64,000 nucleotides of DNA from Thiorhodovibrio winogradskyi (lineage in GTDB: Bacteria > Pseudomonadota > Gammaproteobacteria > Chromatiales > Chromatiaceae). The position numbers were made by a program, and so were the translations under genes. Positions 28,488 through 37,142 of the stretch are shown here, in pieces. The notes under the pieces are model-generated. The model saw only the letters and a list, made by a program, of their open reading frames with translations. It made no database searches and was not told where the DNA came from. The stretch lies in contig NZ_CP121472.1 of the NCBI RefSeq assembly GCF_036208045.1, forward strand, positions 4,289,531 through 4,353,530, given 5' to 3'. Each line of letters starts with the position of its first letter. Position 1 is the first letter of the stretch.

Positions 28488-29950
28488 CCGCACTTCCAGA
28501 AACCATCGACGGCCTGCCCAACATCTGCGGCGCCGAGGACCAGATTGCCGCCGCCATGCAGGCCGGCCAGCAACGCAAGCTCGCGCAATCCCCCGGCGGG
28601 GTGGATTTCGGTCGCATCCGCGCCGCCGCCGCCATCGCCCTGCATCAACACCAGCCGCTGATACCAGCTGGTGGTGGGGATCTCCAGACCGCCGCCATCA
28701 TCAGCAACCTGAAGCACATGATGGACAACCAAGGCATCGGCGACAACCACAACGCGCCGGTGTTCGTCTGGTGCTACAAGCGCATGGGAGAGTTTATTCC
28801 GCAACTGATCGGCGAGGGCAAATCCCCGCGCGTCATGCTGGAATACTCCGGCACATTGCTGCACGGCCTGCGCGCCATGGGCGAGGATCATGTGATTGAT
28901 GCGCTCAAGACCATCACCATGAACCCGGACTTCAACTGGGCGGTCGAGTGGCTCGGCATGCCCTGGGGCCATGCGGTCGCCCCCTCCACCCCGGTGCAGG
29001 ATTATCGCCTGCATGTGCAGGCCTTTCAGCACCATTTCGCCGCCATCTTTGGCCTGGAGGCGTTGGAGCGGGTGCGCGGTTTCTCGCCGTCGGAGATGGC
29101 GCTGCCCAATCACCCCGATGTCGCCTATGAATTCGTCAAGACGCTGCGCGACTGCGGTTATCAGTGGGTGCTGGTGCAGGAGCATTCGGTGGAACAGGTC
29201 GAGAACGGCTGGCATCCGCAGCGCCCCCATCTGCCGCATCGGCTGGTGTGCACCAACTCCAAGGGCGAGACCGCCAGCATCATCGCCATCATCAAAACCC
29301 AGGGCTCGGACACCAAGCTGGTTGCCCAGATGCAGCCCTGGTATGAGGCGCAGAGCCTGGAGCGCTGGGAGCTGGCCGGCAAGTCGGTCCCGCCGCTGGT
29401 GACGCAGATTGCCGATGGCGAGAACGGCGGCGTGATGATGAACGAGTTCCCGGACAAGTTCTTCGAAGCCGTGCGCGGCGCCTCGGGTTCCGACACCCCG
29501 CTGATGAACGGCAGCGAATACATCGAACAGCTCTTCGCCTTAGGCATCAAGGAGAGTGACTTCACCGAGATCCGCCCAGTCCAACAGGGCAAGATCTGGA
29601 GCCAAATGCAACCCGGTGATGGCCCCGAGAAGCTCGACAAGGTAATCGAAGCGCTAAAAAAAGAAGACCACCAGTTCCACATGGACGGCGGCAGCTGGAC
29701 CAACGATCTGTCCTGGGTAAAAGGCTACGACAATGTGCTTGGCCCGATGGAAGAAGCCAGCTCCGCCTTCAACGAGAAGGTGCTCAAATCCGGCCCAGCG
29801 ACCAGCGACCCACATTATCGCAATGCGCTCTACCACCTAATGGCGTCCCAGACCAGCTGCTACCGCTACTGGGGCCAGGGCGAGTGGACCGACTACGGCC
29901 GCGAAATCTGCCGTCGCGCCATGGCCATTATCGAGCACGATTTTTCCTGA
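28484..29950 (+). CDS. Glycoside hydrolase family 57 protein (second of a pair)
   Basis: 488 residues from ATG 28484, chosen because it overlaps the stop of the first GH57 gene. Motifs: ALHQHQPLIP near residue 49, RVRGFSPSEMALPNHPDV with the likely catalytic Glu near 205, and QIADGENGGVMMNEFP near 308. The C-terminal SQTSCYRYWGQGEW mirrors TSCNTYWGEAW of the first copy, so the two are paralogues. They are probably cotranslated and may act together on storage glucan. Confidence 0.85.
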   Translation: MTALPETIDGLPNICGAEDQIAAAMQAGQQRKLAQSPGGVDFGRIRAAAAIALHQHQPLIPAGGGDLQTAAIISNLKHMMDNQGIGDNHNAPVFVWCYKRMGEFIPQLIGEGKSPRVMLEYSGTLLHGLRAMGEDHVIDALKTITMNPDFNWAVEWLGMPWGHAVAPSTPVQDYRLHVQAFQHHFAAIFGLEALERVRGFSPSEMALPNHPDVAYEFVKTLRDCGYQWVLVQEHSVEQVENGWHPQRPHLPHRLVCTNSKGETASIIAIIKTQGSDTKLVAQMQPWYEAQSLERWELAGKSVPPLVTQIADGENGGVMMNEFPDKFFEAVRGASGSDTPLMNGSEYIEQLFALGIKESDFTEIRPVQQGKIWSQMQPGDGPEKLDKVIEALKKEDHQFHMDGGSWTNDLSWVKGYDNVLGPMEEASSAFNEKVLKSGPATSDPHYRNALYHLMASQTSCYRYWGQGEWTDYGREICRRAMAIIEHDFS

Positions 29951-29960
29951 TCGAAGCGCC

Positions 29961-29993
29961 CTGTCTCCCAAGCCCTCGCGGTCTGGGAGACAG
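29961..29993 (+). terminator. Hairpin after the GH57 pair
   Basis: CTGTCTCCCA (29961-29970) pairs perfectly with TGGGAGACAG (29984-29993). There is no T-run, so it may be a transcript-stabilising or Rho-dependent end rather than a classical intrinsic terminator. Confidence 0.5.
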
Positions 29994-30244
29994 CCGAGTG
30001 TCCCCATGCTCTCCCTCTGATCCCAGGCTCCAGCGGGAAATACTCACCCGGCACCGCAGCGCAAGCCGCGTGCTGAATCCCGCGACCACTGCCATCAAGC
30101 AGTCACTGAATCGTCACCCTTTCCTGATCTGACTGGGTTATAGTCCAAATGAAGCGGACATTTTCGCGCACACAGAAATAGTCAAGGCACCCAGCTCACC
30201 GAGAGCAAAGCCCTTTTCAGGAAGACAGATTTGGATCACATATT

Positions 30245-32149
30245 GTGATCAAACAGATAACACCTTCGCCGCTCATTCAATTGCCTACCTCACCCGACCA
30301 CCGCACTGGACTGAGTGGCTTTTCCATCGCATCCCTGTGCGAGCGTCTAGAGTATGCTTTTCAACCAATTGTAAACCCTCACACAGGCACTGTCTTTGGC
30401 TTTGAAGCCCTACTGCGCGGGCTGGATCAAGTTGGCTACACAACCGTGGATCGGCTCTTCACCGCCGCCGATTACCAAGGCTGTCTGCTGGAATTGGAAA
30501 GTGCATTGCGCGACAAGGCCATTGCCACTTTCGCGCGCATTCCAGGTGTCCGTCACGCACGCTTGCTATTCAACCTCGACTCGCGCAGCCTGATCAACGA
30601 ACCGCGCTGGGGGGAGTTGACCAACACCAGCCTCGAACGTCACGGCATCGCCCCCGGTACCATCTGCTTCGAGCTGACCGAGTTGCACGATCTGACCGCA
30701 CACCCCGAGGCCAGGCGCGCGGTGGAACGCTTGCGCGCGCAGCGTTTTCTGTTTGCCATCGATGACTTCGGCACGGGCTATTCGGGCCTGAAGCTTCTCT
30801 ATGAGTTTCCGCCTGATTTCATCAAAATCGATCGCTTTTTTATCTCCTCCATCTCGCGCGATCACAAACGCCGCCTGTTCGTCGAAAATGCCGTTCATCT
30901 TGCCCACACACTCGGCATCCAGGTGGTCGCTGAAGGGGTGGAGACGGCTGACGAACTCACCGCCTGCCGGGATATCGGCTGTGATCTGGCACAGGGTTTT
31001 TTCATTGCGCGCCCCAGCACCGAGATCCCCCGCTTGAGCTCATCCTATTCAATTGTACCCGCGACCGTCGGCCCATCCCGGCGCCAATCGGATAGTGACT
31101 CGAATCTGATTCGCAGCCGTATTCTGCAGCTCCCGGCCTTGCACGAGAATGACGACATGCGCGAGGTGTTCGAGCTATTCAAACGCCATAGCGAATTCAG
31201 CTTCTTCCCGGTGCTTGATCGAACCGGAAAGCCGCTTGGCTTAGTCTGCGAGCGGGAACTCAAGCGCTACATCTATTCGACCTACGGGCGCGATCTGTTA
31301 TCGAACAGCGCCTATCGCAAGCATCTTCTGGATTTCCTATCTCCCTGCCCCAGCATCGACATCAACAACCCGGTCGAACGCCTGCTCGAAGCCTATACCG
31401 CCGCCGACAGTCCGCCGGGTATGATCATGACCGAGAATTTTGTCTACGCTGGCTTTATCTCCCAGGCCGCGCTGCTGCAGATTCTCGACAGCAAAAACCT
31501 TGCCGCCGCGCGCGACCAAAACCCACTCACCCGCCTACCCGGTAACAACAGCATCATCGATTACGTCCAGCAGGTTCTCGAGGACAGCTGCCAGGACTAT
31601 TGTCTGGTCTACTTTGACTTCGACCACTTCAAGCCTTTCAACGATGCCTACGGCTTTCGTATCGGCGACCGCGCCATTGCACTCTTTGCCGACCTACTGC
31701 GCAAAATGCTGCCAACGCACAGTTGCTTTATTGGTCATGTTGGCGGAGATGATTTCTTTGCCGGGTTCCGCGAACCGGATCAGCAGTTGGTGCGGCGCCA
31801 TGTCACCAAGCTGTTGGCGCAATTCAAGCACGAGGCACAAAGCCTGTACGATAGCGCCACGCGTGATCGCGGCTACCTTGAAGCCATGTCCCGCGAGGGT
31901 CAGCTCACACGGCTGCCGCTTCTCGGGTGCAGCGCGGCGCTGCTGTGGATCCCCAGCAGCCTGCGCGAATCCACTCTCGACGATGTCTCCCGTGTAATCG
32001 CCAAGCTAAAAAAAGCCGCCAAAGCCTCGCCCGTTCACCTAGCCGAAGCGACCCTTGGCGCACCGTCCCTTGCAGCGCCACCGCCGATACCTCAATCCAA
32101 CCCGGCGGATGAGGTATCGACCGCGAGGCCTCTGGCGGCCAGTGCCTGA
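30245..32149 (+). CDS. EAL-CBS-GGDEF c-di-GMP signalling protein
   Basis: 634 residues, cytoplasmic. The EAL domain (about 34-260) keeps all catalytic motifs: FEALLRG, FELTEL, DDFGTGYSG, KIDRFF and EGVET. So it should hydrolyse c-di-GMP. A CBS pair (about 295-430) follows. The GGDEF domain (about 435-600) has the loop GGDDF near 500-504, where the catalytic Glu is Asp, and no RxxD I-site upstream. It probably acts as a phosphodiesterase with a weak or regulatory GGDEF. ATG is replaced by GTG at 30245, read as Met. Confidence 0.88.
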   Translation: MIKQITPSPLIQLPTSPDHRTGLSGFSIASLCERLEYAFQPIVNPHTGTVFGFEALLRGLDQVGYTTVDRLFTAADYQGCLLELESALRDKAIATFARIPGVRHARLLFNLDSRSLINEPRWGELTNTSLERHGIAPGTICFELTELHDLTAHPEARRAVERLRAQRFLFAIDDFGTGYSGLKLLYEFPPDFIKIDRFFISSISRDHKRRLFVENAVHLAHTLGIQVVAEGVETADELTACRDIGCDLAQGFFIARPSTEIPRLSSSYSIVPATVGPSRRQSDSDSNLIRSRILQLPALHENDDMREVFELFKRHSEFSFFPVLDRTGKPLGLVCERELKRYIYSTYGRDLLSNSAYRKHLLDFLSPCPSIDINNPVERLLEAYTAADSPPGMIMTENFVYAGFISQAALLQILDSKNLAAARDQNPLTRLPGNNSIIDYVQQVLEDSCQDYCLVYFDFDHFKPFNDAYGFRIGDRAIALFADLLRKMLPTHSCFIGHVGGDDFFAGFREPDQQLVRRHVTKLLAQFKHEAQSLYDSATRDRGYLEAMSREGQLTRLPLLGCSAALLWIPSSLRESTLDDVSRVIAKLKKAAKASPVHLAEATLGAPSLAAPPPIPQSNPADEVSTARPLAASA

Positions 32150-32165
32150 ACTCCAAGCAGGCCCC

Positions 32166-32825
32166 TTAGCTTTTAAGATGCCCGCGATCAGCCGAGTCGC
32201 GCAGCAAATCCGCGAGGCGTCTGGCAAGCTTGGGTTGTTCCAGCAACATCCGCAGACTGTGCTTGCGGGAGTTTTTGACCAGGCTCGAAGGATCGAAATA
32301 AGCCTTGGCATTGTCCACCGAGAGGACGAAGGGAGGTTTTCCCGCGCGCGCCAGAATGTAGCTCATCACCAGGGAACCGGTGCGATGATTACCTTCAAGA
32401 TAGAGCTGCGGCTGACTGAGAATCTGGATATAGACGCGCGCGGCACGCTTCCACACCGGCTCATTGGCCATGGACTCATGGCAGGCTATCAGCTCGGCAA
32501 TGCCGCCATTGCCCTGGGTATAGAACTGCTCCTCGGTGGCTAGGCGCTGGCGCTGCGCCTGGGCGCTGCCCGGCTCGGCCTCGCCCCAGAGCACCAAGCC
32601 GTTGAGTGCCAGCAATTGACGCGACCGACCAAGCGCGAAAAGATCAACTCCATCAGCGAGACAACGGTCGATTTCCGCATAGCCCGCCAGGAGTTGGTTC
32701 AGCACCCGATCACTCAGTGGATCACGAGGTGTCGAGAGCGTCTGATTAATGCGGTCGAATTCGACTTGAACCCGTCTCAGTGAGCTGGCAATGGCCGGGA
32801 GGTTCAATCGGTCTGGTTGTGCCAT
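32166..32825 (-). CDS. Fic-like protein with altered active-site motif
   Basis: 219 residues, mostly helical. Residues near 138-152 read QLYLEGNHRTGSLVM. This lines up with the Fic motif HxFx(D/E)GNGRxxR but has Gln for the essential His, Tyr for Phe, His for the second Gly and Ser for the last Arg. Classical AMPylation is therefore unlikely; the anion loop EGN and Arg are kept. It lies 81 bases downstream of pstB on the same strand. It could be a diverged Fic enzyme with another activity or a regulator. Confidence 0.6.
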   Translation of the reverse strand: MAQPDRLNLPAIASSLRRVQVEFDRINQTLSTPRDPLSDRVLNQLLAGYAEIDRCLADGVDLFALGRSRQLLALNGLVLWGEAEPGSAQAQRQRLATEEQFYTQGNGGIAELIACHESMANEPVWKRAARVYIQILSQPQLYLEGNHRTGSLVMSYILARAGKPPFVLSVDNAKAYFDPSSLVKNSRKHSLRMLLEQPKLARRLADLLRDSADRGHLKS

Positions 32826-32906
32826 TCAGCAAAGGGCAAGACGCAATGGCCAAGAACTAGGCAGGGCATACGCATCTCCGCCCCCGCTCTTGTTGCTGCC
32901 ACTCAA

Positions 32907-33875
32907 TTAGCTAAACTCACCCGCGATATATTCGCGGGTGAGCTTCTCGCGCGGATCCTCGAAAATCTGCTGGGTATCGCCCATCTCGACCAGATAACCC
33001 GTCCGCCCACCCGCGGAAATGTCCACTGAGAAAAAGGCTGTGGTATCGGCCACCCGCGTCGCCTGCTGCATATTATGGGTCACCAGGGCGAGGGTGTAAT
33101 TTTCCTTTAGCTCCAGCATGAGTTCCTCGACCTGTCGGGTGGCGATGGGATCAAGCGCCGAGCAAGGCTCATCCATCAGCAGCACGTCGGGCTCGGTGGC
33201 CACGGCACGGGCGATGCACAGGCGCTGTTGCTGACCGCCGGACAGTGACAGGCCGCTGTTTTTGAGCTTGTCCTTCACCTCGTTCCAGAGCGCGGCGCTG
33301 CGCAGGGCCTTTTCCACCCGCTCATCCATGTCGCCCTTGTAGCGATTGAGCCGCAGGCCAAAGGCGACATTGTCATAGATGCTCATGGAAAAGGGGTTAG
33401 GCTGCTGGAACACCATGCCGATGTAGCGACGCACCAACACCGGGTCGATGGTTTTTTCGTAGATGTCCTGGCCGTGATAGGTGACCGTACCCTCGAAGCG
33501 GAACACCGGGATCAAATCATTCATGCGGTTCAGGCTGCGCAGCACCGTCGACTTGCCACAACCGGAGGGACCGATGAAGCCGGTGATTTTGTTTTTTTCA
33601 ATCGGCACCATGCTGTCGCGCACGGCAAGAAAATCGCCATAGAAAATTTTGCTCAAGCGACAATCCATCACCCTCTGCTTGGGATCGACGTACCAGGCGG
33701 CCGCCTCGGTGATGGACCCCATCTCTGCCTTGGGCGAACTCTCGGTCGCGGCCGGGGTCGCGGCTGGGGTCAGGACAGCCGCCATTGCATCGGCCATGGC
33801 GTTGGCCTCAATCTCAGCGGCTGCCGGCGCGCGCTTGCTCATCTCCGCCGGGCTCGTCTCCTGGGTCGCATTCAT
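32907..33875 (-). CDS. pstB: Phosphate ABC transporter ATPase PstB
   Basis: Powers high-affinity phosphate uptake at the inner membrane. Walker [11 protein letters not shown]-loop FQQPNPFS, signature LSGGQQQR, Walker [13 protein letters not shown] and switch VTHNM are all present. The protein is 322 residues because an Ala/Pro/Glu-rich extension of about 65 residues precedes the usual start (near [14 protein letters not shown]). It is the last pst gene here; no phoU follows. Confidence 0.95.
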   Translation of the reverse strand: MNATQETSPAEMSKRAPAAAEIEANAMADAMAAVLTPAATPAATESSPKAEMGSITEAAAWYVDPKQRVMDCRLSKIFYGDFLAVRDSMVPIEKNKITGFIGPSGCGKSTVLRSLNRMNDLIPVFRFEGTVTYHGQDIYEKTIDPVLVRRYIGMVFQQPNPFSMSIYDNVAFGLRLNRYKGDMDERVEKALRSAALWNEVKDKLKNSGLSLSGGQQQRLCIARAVATEPDVLLMDEPCSALDPIATRQVEELMLELKENYTLALVTHNMQQATRVADTTAFFSVDISAGGRTGYLVEMGDTQQIFEDPREKLTREYIAGEFS

Positions 33876-33897
33876 GTTATCCGTACCTCAAAAAAAC

Positions 33898-34806
33898 TTA
33901 GAACTTTTGTCGACCCAGCACGCGAGCCAGGATATTGAACACCAGAATAATGAGCACCAACACCAGGGATGCCGCCCAGGCCAGCTCAATCTGGTTGTCA
34001 TAGGGCATGCCGGAGAAGTTGTAGATCAGGATGGACAGCGAGGCGGTTGGCTGGCCCAAGCCCTCCAGGCCATTAATGAAATAAGTGCTAAAGAGCGCCG
34101 TGAACAGCAAGGGCGCCGACTCCCCGGCGGCACCGGCCACCGCCAGCAGCACGCCGGTGATGACACCGGGCATGCCGGTGGGCAGGGTCACGGCGGCGAC
34201 CACCTGCGCGCGGGTGCAGCCCATACCGTAGGCCGCATCCTTCATTTTCTGCGGCACCTGCTTGAGCGCTTCTTCCGCCGTCAGGATGATGGTCGGCAAC
34301 ATCAGCACCGCGAGCGCGATGCCGCCTGCCCAGGCGGAGTAAGACTTCATGGCCACCACCAGCACCGCGTAAACAAAGACGCCGGCGAGAATGGAGGGGA
34401 AGCCGGTCAGCACCTTGGCCAGAAAGCGCGCGGTTTCGGCCAGCTTGCTGTAGGGATCGACTTCCGCCAGATAGATGGCGGCAAGAATGCCGATGGGGAT
34501 GCTGATGGCCGAACCAATGGCGACCATGACCGCTGTCCCCACGATGGCCGGGCCGATACCGCCACCGAACTCAAAGGCCGCTGGTGGCAGTTCAGTGAGG
34601 GTCTCCAAGTTGATGCGCGCCCCGCCCTTGGCGATCAGCATGTAGAGCACCGAGAACAGGGGCAGCGAGGCCAGTATGGCCATGGCCCAGGTCAGACCTG
34701 TGTAGATGCGACTTTTCAGCCCGCGCCCTTCGAGCAGCGAACCACGCAGTTGTTTCATGGAGGCCAGATCCTGCTCCAGCAGGGCCTCACTGGCGACTCT
34801 GGTCAT
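33898..34806 (-). CDS. pstA: Phosphate ABC transporter permease PstA
   Basis: Inner-membrane permease of about 302 residues with six helices and the ABC-interaction loop near EEALKQVPQKMKDAAYGMGC. ATG 34806 was chosen because it overlaps the pstC stop (ATGA at 34803-34806); the longer frame adds 14 residues. pstS-pstC-pstA-pstB order is the standard operon. Confidence 0.94.
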   Translation of the reverse strand: MTRVASEALLEQDLASMKQLRGSLLEGRGLKSRIYTGLTWAMAILASLPLFSVLYMLIAKGGARINLETLTELPPAAFEFGGGIGPAIVGTAVMVAIGSAISIPIGILAAIYLAEVDPYSKLAETARFLAKVLTGFPSILAGVFVYAVLVVAMKSYSAWAGGIALAVLMLPTIILTAEEALKQVPQKMKDAAYGMGCTRAQVVAAVTLPTGMPGVITGVLLAVAGAAGESAPLLFTALFSTYFINGLEGLGQPTASLSILIYNFSGMPYDNQIELAWAASLVLVLIILVFNILARVLGRQKF

Positions 34807-35774
34807 GCCTTGCCCTCGAATTTGCGCGTCGCGGCCTTCATTACCCACAGGCCCAACACATTAACAATTAGCGTTATGGCGAGCAGGGCCAGGGCGGCGA
34901 ACATCAGCGCCTGGACCTCAACGGGGCCGGCTTCGGGGAAGCTCGACGCCAGCAAGGATGCGAGTGTATTGGCCGGCGCGAACAGCGACAGGCTGATCTG
35001 ATTGGAGTTGCCGATCAGCATCGCCAGGGCCATGGTTTCGCCCAGGGCGCGGCCAAAGCCAAGGACCAAGGCGGCGAGAATGCCACTCGAAGCCGTCGGC
35101 AGCATCACTTTCAGGATCGCTTCCCAGCGCGTGGTGCCCATGCCGTAGGCGGCTTCCTTCACCTTGTAGGGTACGCGGCGGAAGGCATCAACCGAAATCG
35201 CCGCCACCGTCGGCAGAATCATCACCGCCAGCACCAGCGCCGCCGGCGCCATGCCGGGGCCGGACAGATCGGTGCCGAACAAGGGGAACCAGCCGAAGGT
35301 GTCGTGCAGCCATTCTGCGCCGGGCCGAATCAACGGGATCAGCACATAAATGCCCCACAAGCCATAGACCACCGAAGGAATGGCGGCGAGCATCTCGACA
35401 ATGGTGCGGAACACATTCGACAGGCGATGATCGAGGAAATCCTGGGTCAGAAAGATCGCGATAGCCACACCGAAGATGCCGCCAATGAAGAGCGCCAGCA
35501 GCGAGCTATAGAGCGTACCCCAGATCTCGGGCAGGATGCCGAAGACCCCCTGCTGCACGTTCCACTCGGTGCCGACCAGGAAACCAGGGCCGAAACTCAG
35601 CATGGCCGGAAACGCCTGACGGCCAAGTTCAAAAACAATATAGGCTACCAACAGCAAAATCACCGCCGCGGCGCCCTGGACGATGATCCGCAGCGCCTTA
35701 TCGACCGCATAGTCGCTCGCCGAGGGCGGCCCGGAGAATTTCGACACGACATGAGCAAAGGGATTGGAAGCCAT
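34803..35774 (-). CDS. pstC: Phosphate ABC transporter permease PstC
   Basis: Inner-membrane partner of PstA, about 323 residues, six or more helices (AAAVILLLVAYIVFELG, LLALFIGGIFGVAIAIFL) and the coupling loop DAFRRVPYKVKEAAYGMG. ATG 35774 is used; GTG 35780 is an alternative two codons upstream. Overlaps pstA by four bases. Confidence 0.94.
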   Translation of the reverse strand: MASNPFAHVVSKFSGPPSASDYAVDKALRIIVQGAAAVILLLVAYIVFELGRQAFPAMLSFGPGFLVGTEWNVQQGVFGILPEIWGTLYSSLLALFIGGIFGVAIAIFLTQDFLDHRLSNVFRTIVEMLAAIPSVVYGLWGIYVLIPLIRPGAEWLHDTFGWFPLFGTDLSGPGMAPAALVLAVMILPTVAAISVDAFRRVPYKVKEAAYGMGTTRWEAILKVMLPTASSGILAALVLGFGRALGETMALAMLIGNSNQISLSLFAPANTLASLLASSFPEAGPVEVQALMFAALALLAITLIVNVLGLWVMKAATRKFEGKA

Positions 35775-35866
35775 AAACACAGACGACCTGATGGGCGGAT
35801 GGGTGAATTAGTCGGTTGTATCAATGAACTGCGGGCCGCGTGGAACGACCCGCTCCAGACGCCTCT

Positions 35867-36949
35867 CTACTTGGACCCGCCAACCAACTTCAACGCATCC
35901 TCAACCTTGGCCTTGACGTTCTCCGGCAGCGGGATGTAACCCAGTTTGGGCGCATCCTTCTGGCCCTCATTCAGGCCATACTCGATAAAATCACGCAGCA
36001 CCTTGGCTTTTTCCTCATCCTGCTGCTGGTACATCAGCATCCAGGTGAAGGTGGCGATGGGATAGGCCTCCTCGCCGGCCGGGTCGCTCACCCAAACCCG
36101 CAGATCGGGCGTGCCGGCATAGCCAGGCAGATCGCCACTGGGGAACTCAGCCGAGGCCAGCGCCGCCTGACCGGATGCCTCGCCTGGCTTGACGAACTTG
36201 CCCGCCTTGTTCTGCAAAATGGCCATCGGCTGACCGGTCGCCTCGGCGTAACCGTACTCAATGTAGCCAATCGCGCCTGGGGTTTGCTTGATCATGGCCG
36301 CGACGCCGTCGTTCTTGGGCGCGCCAACAAAGCTCTTCGGCCAGTTCACGCTCTTGCCATGGCCAACGTCCTTGGCAAAATCATCACTCACCGCCGCCAG
36401 ATGGCCAGTGAAGACATAAGTGGTGCCGGAGGAATCCGAGCGCCGCACCACGGTGATGTCATCATCGGGGAACTTCACCTCCGGATTGGCCTGCTGAATA
36501 CGCTCGTCCTGCCAGGTGGTCAGCTTGCCGGAGAAGATGTCGATCAGCACATCGCGCGGCAGCTTGAGTTCCGGATTGCCCGGCAGATTGTAGGACAGCA
36601 CCACCTCGCCGGCGGTCATGGGCAGCAAGACCACACCCTTCTCGGTTGGTACCTTGGCGATTTCCTCATCGTTCATCGCGGCATCGGAAGCCGCGAAATC
36701 CACTGTCTCGGCGATGAATGCGCGAATGCCGGCACCCGAGCCAACGGCCTGGTACTGAACCTGAATACCCTTGTTTTGCTTGCTGAAATCCTTGGCCCAC
36801 TTGGCATAGAGCGGGAAGGGAAAGCTCGCGCCCGAGCCGTTGAGCTGGGTCTGTTGAGCGCTGGCGAGCGGCGCAAAGGCCAAGGCAGACAAGGTGACGG
36901 ACAGACCACAGGCCGCAAGGGTGCGACGGGTAAAGCTGGCGAGAGCCAT
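35867..36949 (-). CDS. pstS: Periplasmic phosphate-binding protein PstS
   Basis: 360 residues. Signal peptide (SVTLSALAFAPLASAQ) then a PBP fold with phosphate-binding segments LNGSGASFPFPLY, GSGAGI, DFAASDAAM and RSDSSGTTYVF. Strong ribosome site GGAGGTG seven bases before ATG. First gene of the minus-strand pst operon. I found no convincing Pho box upstream. Confidence 0.95.
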   Translation of the reverse strand: MALASFTRRTLAACGLSVTLSALAFAPLASAQQTQLNGSGASFPFPLYAKWAKDFSKQNKGIQVQYQAVGSGAGIRAFIAETVDFAASDAAMNDEEIAKVPTEKGVVLLPMTAGEVVLSYNLPGNPELKLPRDVLIDIFSGKLTTWQDERIQQANPEVKFPDDDITVVRRSDSSGTTYVFTGHLAAVSDDFAKDVGHGKSVNWPKSFVGAPKNDGVAAMIKQTPGAIGYIEYGYAEATGQPMAILQNKAGKFVKPGEASGQAALASAEFPSGDLPGYAGTPDLRVWVSDPAGEEAYPIATFTWMLMYQQQDEEKAKVLRDFIEYGLNEGQKDAPKLGYIPLPENVKAKVEDALKLVGGSK

Positions 36950-37142
36950 GAGGACACCTCCAAAAATGGACTAACAAGAGCAGCAAATGAAAAAACAGCC
37001 TTGCATTGTCCAAATCCAGGCGTCTTTGTCTGTGAATTTTTGGTTACCTTCGTCGGCATGACCGCGCTCGGCGGTTTCATGCAGCGGCAACCTGGCTGTG
37101 CGAAAATGCCGCGCTTGAGACTAGCCTATTCCGTCATTGCCC

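Noticed and set aside
36950..37040. Pho box in front of pstS
   Set aside because: Only a partial match to the CTGTCAT-type direct repeats; not enough to claim PhoB control.
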